A stretch of 64,000 nt of DNA from Sarcocystis neurona (Eukaryota; Apicomplexa; Conoidasida; Eucoccidiorida; Sarcocystidae). The notes below the pieces were generated by a model. The model was not told where the DNA came from, ran no database searches, and saw only the letters and a program-made list of their open reading frames with translations. Of the stretch, positions 14,301 to 23,400 are shown in pieces (the stretch's first letter is position 1; each line of letters begins with the position of its first letter). The stretch covers positions 2,937,114-3,001,113 of the forward strand of contig KL647299.1 of assembly GCA_000727475.1 (NCBI GenBank), read 5' to 3'. The translations under genes and the position numbers were made by a program.

Positions 14301-17300
14301 ATGGTGTCCAGCGATTCAAATGAAGACGAACTTATATGTTATATATATACATACATCTGTAACTGGCGAATATACGCACATATGTAGGGAGACATATATA
14401 TATATACACGCAGATATACATGAGTATATATCTGTAAATGCTCAATATATATAGATGTACCGATACATACGTGTACATATATATATATATATATATGTAG
14501 ATCGCCCAGTATATCCAAATATATCTATCTGTCTATCTGTATATATATATANNNNNNNNNNNNNNNNNNNNNNNNNNNNNNNNNNNNNNNNNNNNNNNNN
14601 NNNNNNNNNNNNNNNNNNNNNNNNNNNNNNNNNNNNNNNNNNNNNNNNNNNNNNNNNNNNNNNNNNNNNNNNNNNNNNNNNNNNNNNNNNNNNNNNNNNN
14701 NNNNNNNNNNNNNNNNNNNNNNNNNNNNNNNNNNNNNNNNNNNNNNNNNNNNNNNNNNNNNNNNNNNNNNNNNNNNNNNNNNNNNNNNNNNNNNNNNNNN
14801 NNNNNNNNNNNNNNNNNNNNNNNNNNNNNNNNNNNNNNNNNNNNNNNNNNNNNNNNNNNNNNNNNNNNNNNNNNNNNNNNNNNNNNNNNNNNNNNNNNNN
14901 NNNNNNNNNNNNNNNNNNNNNNNNNNNNNNNNNNNNNNNNNNNNNNNNNNTACGTGTACATATATATATATATATATATGTAGATGCCCAGTATATCCAA
15001 ATATATCTATCTGTCTATCTGTATATATATATATAGCTATCTCTCTCTCTCTATATATATATATACATATACATATATATATATATAGATGGATAAATAG
15101 ATAGATAGGTCCAAATTTAGAGGTACATATATATATATATATGTATATAAGAATCTGCCTGTGTATATATATATATCTAGCTATCTCTCTCTCTCTATAT
15201 ATATACGTATGCATATATAAATAGATGGATAGGTCCAAATTTAGAGATACACATATATATATGTATATATGCATACAGAAGAATCTGCCTATATATATAT
15301 ATACACACATGCGTATACAGATATATATATATACACATGCGTATACATATATATATATGTATAGGTCCAAATTTAGAGATACACATGTATATATATATGT
15401 GTGTATACAGAAGAACCTCCCTGTATATATATTGTTATATGTATTGTTGCCCGTGTACGTGAATATATGAGAATTTCTATATATGTGGTTGAGGTGTAAA
15501 TCGAGAGAGATGCACATTTTTGCTTCGTTGAGCGTGTGCGTCGACCCCCTGAAGTGCTGCTCCCATTTTTTGTGCTTTCCTCTCTCTGAATAACTTTTCC
15601 CTTCGCCTTTTGTCTATTTTCTTCCTGCCATTTCGAAGGACTTTTTTTTGTGGAGATGCATGCGTCCAGAGGCGAAGGGGACACACCCTCACGTATGTAC
15701 GTACGCACGTTTGTGGAGTGCTGCCGTCGTTTGCTGCGTAGAGAACTCTCCGTTCCTCGGCGACGGGGGTTCCTTCGGCCGGGGGTCCGCACTTCTATTC
15801 AAAAAATGCAGACTCACCACAAAATGCCTTTCTGCGTACATATAAATATATACATATATCTATATATCTGTGGAGTCTGTCTCTATATATATATACATAC
15901 ATACATACGCACATATATATATAGGTAGATAGATATACACATTAAAAAGTGTATGTGTGTCCATACACACATATATATGTGAACAGAAAGAAATTTGTGT
16001 ACGTACATATACGTATGTATTGAGACATATATGTGCATGACCCCCCCCCATCTCTCTCTATATATGTCTCTCTGTGTTGTCCATTTATGTGTAGGTCCAC
16101 GTGTGAAGTCATTTATATATAATAGAGACAGTTGTAGATGAAATGTTCGTTTTTTGTAGCCCTTCCCTCTCTATTTGTATCTTCCTCTGTCTCCCTGTAT
16201 ACATATATATATGCATGCATGCATATGTGTACACATATATATATATATATATGTACACATATCCAAGTTGTAGACTTGGCATGTCTATATATATTTGCAC
16301 ATACATATAAACGTGGGACACAAACAGCTCTATATGTAGATGTATTTATCGCCCTCTATCTCTGTATATGTGTATTCGTGTGTGTATGACAGTAGATATA
16401 TCTTTGACTCGTATGAGGATATGCATGCGTGTATAAAAAGAGGCAATTCTCTCTCCGCATGTTTTGCGTGGAATTCCTGTGAATTGCAACTGACTTCAAC
16501 CGTGGGGGTCGCTGACTTCTTTTTGCTGCTCAGGTGAATCGAGAGCTGCGCTGTTTGCGAGAAACACGTCGGCGAAGAGCCGCGGCATCCGCGCAGCTCC
16601 TCCGTCGTCTCTGCGCTGCTACGAAGGTGCTGCTCCTCGTCTTTCTGCTGCTGCTGCTGTGGTTAGCCTGCGGAACCCGCCCATCTTGGATTCTCCTTCT
16701 TCACGCCCTCTCCCTCTCTCGCAATATCCTCTTCCCTCTCACAACCGCAAATCTCTTTGCCCTATACATACCTAATATATGCATATAGACATACACACAT
16801 ACACACACATATACATATATACGTATATATATATATAAATCCTTCTATAGTATATTATCGCTGCTAGTTACCTCTCGCTGAAGTGCCCCACTATACCTAT
16901 ATATATATAAATGTTTCTGTCTGTCTGTCACTCTCTCTATATATATGTACATATATGATCCTCTCTATATATGCCTACCCATTATGAAGTTATATATATA
17001 TGTATATAGAGAGAGAGAAAAGAAAAAAAAATTGAAGGGACTCCTTGATGTTTTTTTAGACGTTTATGCCTCACAGCCCCTTCCTCTTCCACATATCAAA
17101 TCGACTTCGTAAGTCTGCCCGCTCTCTCTGCTGCTCAATATATAACACCTAAATATATGCATGTTCTATATACATACCCATCTCCCCCTTCCTTAGAGTT
17201 TATACATCTATATATATGCGTATATATACTCATATGCATGTAATGACGTACATAGGTGTATAAACTGCAACGTAGAAGTCTACGCACACACAGACATATA

Positions 17301-17395
17301 TATATATATATATATATGTACTCGTATATGTAAAACTCCACACACATATATATATATATACATATATACATATATATATATACATATATATATAC

Positions 17396-17427
<32 letters not shown>

Positions 17428-20400
17428 GCACGTAGATGTATAAATTGCAAATGAAACCTTTACACATATATATAAATATATGTATATGTAGATATACTCA
17501 CATGTGTACATATATATATATATGTATAGGTGAATACGTATATACATAGATATATATATATATGTATATACGTGTAGAGTTCTACCATGCTGTTTATACA
17601 TATGTCTACGTATTTACATATATATACATATATACATACAGACATATGAGTGTATATATATATGTACATGCGTGTATATATATATACGTATATGTGTGTA
17701 TATATATATGTGTAGAGTTCTATTTTGCTGTTTATACATATGTGTACGTATCTACACACACATATACATATATACATACATATATATGTGTGTGAGGATA
17801 TACACAACACATATATATATAAGTACGCTCATATGTATAAGAAGTGTTCTACACACACACACACACACATGTATGTACTTGTGTACATTGATATGTATTT
17901 ATGTGTAGTAATAAACATTTGTATATATATGTAGAAATGTGTAGTTTTATTTTGAAAGATCTACGTGTCTTTCGAAGAATTTCTGCAGTTTAACAGGCGT
18001 CTTTGTTGAAGGTTCCCCCCCTGTGCGTTGCTGCTGCGGGTCGCTTGCCTTCTTGCATTCGTCTTCGTAGAGACGGCGACCAGTCATCGGCTGAAAATTT
18101 ATACGCAAAGATACATACGCACACACATATGTAAATCAAAAAAGTATGCATGAGAAGATCTACAGACACATATATATATATGGACATGTATGTAGCTTTC
18201 CATGTCTACCTTCGTATACACACGTCGGTAAATAAAAATGCATATATTTGTATATGTATATGTATACAGACAGAGAGATCAAGCTGTTCACGCAATAAGT
18301 GCATATTTATATATATGCATATATATGTATATGTAGGGTATACCCCGTACATCCCCAGTTATATTCATACATCTATATATACGTGTATGTGTGCTTAGAT
18401 ATATACACACGTATGTATATGTCTTCTTGTCCAGTCCATATACATATATATATATGCATGCACAAATGTATTTGCATACGTATATCTATCTATTCATCTA
18501 TATATTCTTCTACACACATATATAAACATGTACGTGTAGGTGATGCGGATGAATAAAATTCAACGAAGGAAGCGGAACAGCAGCAACTCTGTGCTACCCC
18601 ATACTTAATGAAATGTGTCTACACATTTATATATGTGTTCTCACCTATATGTATACACATATATATATGTACAGGCGTATATCCGTATTCTTATATATAT
18701 ATGTGTGTATCCTTCTCACAGATATATGTATAGATAGATATGTATCTCTCTACCAAGTTCATATATATGTGTATATGTATATATGTGCAGAGATGAACAC
18801 GTGTGTGAACGTCTTTTCATATGTATATATGTATGTATGTCCTCCTCTCATATATGTGTATACTTATGTATACATATTTTTGTGTTTGGAAAGGCCCACG
18901 TGTACGTATATATTGTCTAATATATGTTAGTGCATGCATGTGTGTATACGTGTATGAAGAGACGTTGTGACGTTGTAGTGTTCCCCCCCTCTTTTCAGCT
19001 GCGGAAGATTTGGCGTTCCTGCTGCCAATTTTGGTCGAATGTTTGCATGCGTTTGGGGAGGATGTCCTCGGAGTTCACGTGTGCGGTTCCTCTGCATTTG
19101 CTGCTTCCCCTGCAGCCGCCCGTTTCTGAGTTGTCTCTCGACAGCAAATCGCCGCCTGTCTCGTCCGTCGGAAGTCTCCCGTCTCCCTCTGCGTACCATA
19201 AACCTGCTGCTGCTGCTGCTCTTCAGCCGAGGACCACGTAGATATGCACATGCACATATATCGAGGGAAGAACGTCTGCCTCATCTCTCGATACGTATCC
19301 GAAGACCCCCGCTGCTGGTCTTCAACCGGGCATATATACGTCTCTGTGTGTGTGCGCATATAAACAGATGTATATATGTGTGTAGGATACCTGAGAATAG
19401 AAATACGTGTATATTCGTATAAAGAGGACTCAACACACATACGAATATACATATATACACTCGTACATTTACACATCCATATATATATATATATATCCAT
19501 ACACGCGTTGCATATACATATGTAGGTAGAAGTTTCTGTATCAATATACCTTTCCTACTATAACTACACATATATAAATGTGTATATATCTATATATTTA
19601 CATGTATCTATATCTATATGTATACATATGTACCTGTATATATATAGATATGTGTGTGTTGAACCTCCTATATTCACGTAGCTATACATATATATGTATG
19701 TGTATCCGTTGCATATTTAACGGTGTTACGCATGCATTTTTTTAATGTGAAATCTCAGGAGGACGGGTGCGCGCTGCATGTTGTTGTGAAGGCAAGTCAG
19801 CAGGGCCCGGCGGCGGCACTTGCTGCTGCTTTGCAGACACACCCTGCCGTCTCTTCTTCTTCTCCTTCGTATTCTCCTCTTTCTGCTGCCGACGCTGCTG
19901 CTGCGACGCCGGAAAGCATTTCTTCTTTTTCTTCGGCTGCTACTCCGCGACCTTGCGCTGCTGCTGCAGCAACAACAACAGCAGCAGGGCCGCAGCAGCC
20001 GGGGAAGCTGGGACAACGGGTCGAAGTGCTGTATAGTCGCGCAGGAGTTGTTGCGCCTGCAGACGTCCACGCAGCAGCAGCAGCAGCCGGCGCTGCTGAG
20101 GAAACGGCCAGTTCCGCCGTTGCTGCTACTGACGCATCTCACCCGACGGGGGAACAGCAACAGCAGCAGCAGACAGAGACGAGACATATCAGAGGCGTCG
20201 TCGTAGCGTTTGGGACGCCCGTCCTTAAAGCCGCTCAGGTAAGAAACCGACGTGGGACGCTCCACACAGCAGTAACAGCAGCAGACGCAACCCAGACAAA
20301 GAGCAGCACCTGGATGTTCCTGCAGCAGCAGAGCAGCAGTTGGACGTTCCTGCAGCAGCAGCAGGAGCAGAGCAGCAGCAGGGGTTGCCGCAGCACCGGT

Positions 20401-23400
20401 GGGCGCACTCCAGGAGCAGCTGCAGCGGAGCAGCATGACAAAAGACGACGTCGCAGCAGCAGGGGCAGCAGGGGAAAAGGGAAACCCGATCGAGGAGAGA
20501 GCGGCAGCAGCAGCAGCGGGAGGATGATGGGAGCAGCAGCAGGAAATTCGGAAAAGTGGAGGTGGAGAAGAAGACATGGCGGCCCCCCCACGGCAGCAAC
20601 AGAGAGAAGCTGCTGCTGCTTCTTCCTTCATTCGCTTTGTTGCTCCTGGTACTGCTCCTGCTGCTTCTTCGCGATGTTGCCGTTCCTGAAACTTCCGGTC
20701 CTGCTGCTCAACGGGCTGCTGTGCTGCTGCTGCTGCTGCTGTGCTGCTGAACTACTTCGTATTTCCGTTTTTCTTCAACGGCTGCTCTACAAGTTGCTGC
20801 GGGGCCTGCTCCTTGTGCAAGCTGCAGCTGCTCTTGCTGCAGCTGCTGTTGCTGCAGGTGCTTTTGCTGCAGCTGTTACGGCTGCTCTGGCTGCTGCTGC
20901 TTCCGGTCGCTGGCGGTGTTGCTGCGGCTGCTACTGCTGCTTCTGTTCGTTTTTTGCTGTTTCGCTTGCAGTTCTTGCTGCTGCTTGCGCTGCCGTTTCT
21001 GCTCCTACAGGAGGAGGCGGCGCGCTCTGGCGTCGCTATCATACGGTGTGGGACCATATACGAAGCAACTGCTGCAGTCGAGCAGCTTGTTGCCAGGGAT
21101 GCTGCTGTTGCTTCTGCTGCTGCTTCCGCTTCTCCTCCTCCTCTTCCTCCTCTCGTAGCAACTTCTGCTGCCGCTCCAACTCCAGCGGGCAGCACCCACC
21201 CCGCTGAGGAAGAAGCAGCAGCAACAGCAGCAGCAGGTCCCCTGATAGGGAAGGCGGTGGTGATACAACTCTTTCGCTTGCGAGTACGTAACAGCTGTCT
21301 CCGCAGAAATGTGCATGCACCTGCTGGCGCCGTCTCCACGTATGCGAATACACTCGTGTCTGCGTCTCCGTCCCTTTCGCTTCTTCTGCAGGCTCTTCAC
21401 TTTCCTCCTTTTCTCCGGAGCTGTCATTTATTCACATCAACTCGTGTATATACACGTAGATGTGTACGTGTCGTTGTGAACAGATTAGATATCGAATGTC
21501 TGCAGAAATTTACTGCGACGCAGGTGCATCTGTACAGAAAAGGTCTCAACAAGAAAAGACTGGAACGTCAATAAACATCTACACATATAGGCAGAAATAC
21601 ACGTACATAAACATATATACATAGCTGTGTATAGTGAAACGGGCACGTACATCTATAGAGAGAGAAAAACAGATAGAAAGAAACAGATATATATATTTTA
21701 GGAGACAAACACGTACATCAAAAATTCTCTCTCTCCTCTGTATATATACATATAGACAGATAAGAACGTACACCAACGTAAATATGTATATATACGTCTA
21801 TGAGTGTCTTCATACGCACGCCTGCATTTCTACTCAGGGAAGCACGTACATCCATACATATTTATATATATATTCGTATAGGCAGAAAAGCATGTACATC
21901 AAAATATGTATACATATATATATATATGTAAAGAGAGAGAGAAAGACATATATATATATGTGCATGTGTAGGTGTGTACATTTTAACAAACATGCACGTA
22001 CATCAAAAAACATCTTTCTCTCCTTCTATGTATCTATCTATCCATATACATGTAGACGAATAACAACGTACACCAATGTATATGTAAACATATATATATA
22101 TGTATGGGTTTATTGGTACATACGCCTGCATCACCCAGGGAAGCACGTAGATCAACATATATCTATCTATCTATATATATATGTATGTGTAGCTTTATAT
22201 GCGTATATATATATATGTGTATAGGTAGCTTTACATGCATATATATGCATATATGTGTATATGTGAGTGTAATTGCAGATAGGTCTGCGCTTCGTGCGAC
22301 TTGCAGGAAGAAGGAGCACCGTCCGATTGACTGCATGCGCCTTTTTTTGAACGAATATCAAAAACAGGAGGGAGGGGGTTTCTACTTCTATGCTGCATGC
22401 GTGTTTGAAGCGCGCCCATCTCTTTAAAGGCGCGTCTATATCTCACCTACAAATACACACATACACATATATATGTACATGCATGTCTGCATGCATGTAC
22501 ATATACAGACATATATATATGTGTCGCACTGTATACTTATGTATCTCTATATGTGTGGACGTATTTATATATATATGTCTGTGCATGTCTCCGTGTCCCT
22601 TTCCTCTGTATTCGCCCATAAATTTATGTGTCTACCGGCTTCTCTATCTATAAATATGTGTCTCCGTCTCCGTCTCCGTCTCGATATATGTGAATATATT
22701 TTTGTACTGTGCGTACATCTCCGGACGTCTGTGTCTGCCTGCCCACATCATTTATATAGGAAGAAATCAATCTGTGTATATCTATCTACATCTGTCTATC
22801 TCTCTATATACTTAAATATATCTATATTTGTGTACAAGCTACTTCTATCGCGTGTATATATCCGCACGTTTGTGCCGAAGAAATATTCATATGTGTCCGC
22901 CTGTGTCTATAGCACCTGTATATATGCAGCAAAACTCTACCTATGTGTGCGTGTCTACCTAGAGCTATCTATATTCGTCTATTTCTATCCGTCTATCTAT
23001 TCGTAGCTCTTTGTGTCTCTCTATATATCTCTATCTATCTATCTATATGTATATATATATGGACGTATGTATCTACATCTATTTATCTATCCATATCTAT
23101 CTATGTATCTATCTGTGTATCTACCCATCTATATGTGTGTCTCTCTCTCTACTTATTCATATTTATCTACCTATATCTACCTATATCTATATCTATCTAC
23201 CTATCTATATGTCTATCTATCTATATATCTACCTATCTACATCTATATATATCTATATATGCGTATCTATGTGTATCTATCTATATCTATCTACCTATCT
23301 ATCTGTATATATATCTATCTATCCTATCTATCAATCTATATACATCAATCTATATCTATCTATCTATCTCTCTCTATATATATGTATATATATATATAAA

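Noticed and set aside
18999..19130. Exon-like segment after a good acceptor (CCCCTCTTTTCAG), one frame reading [20 protein letters not shown]
   Set aside because: That frame does not fit the phase of the flanking IF-2 exons, and the exon ending at 16626 joins the one starting at 19759 directly with normal IF-2 spacing. An alternative exon remains possible.
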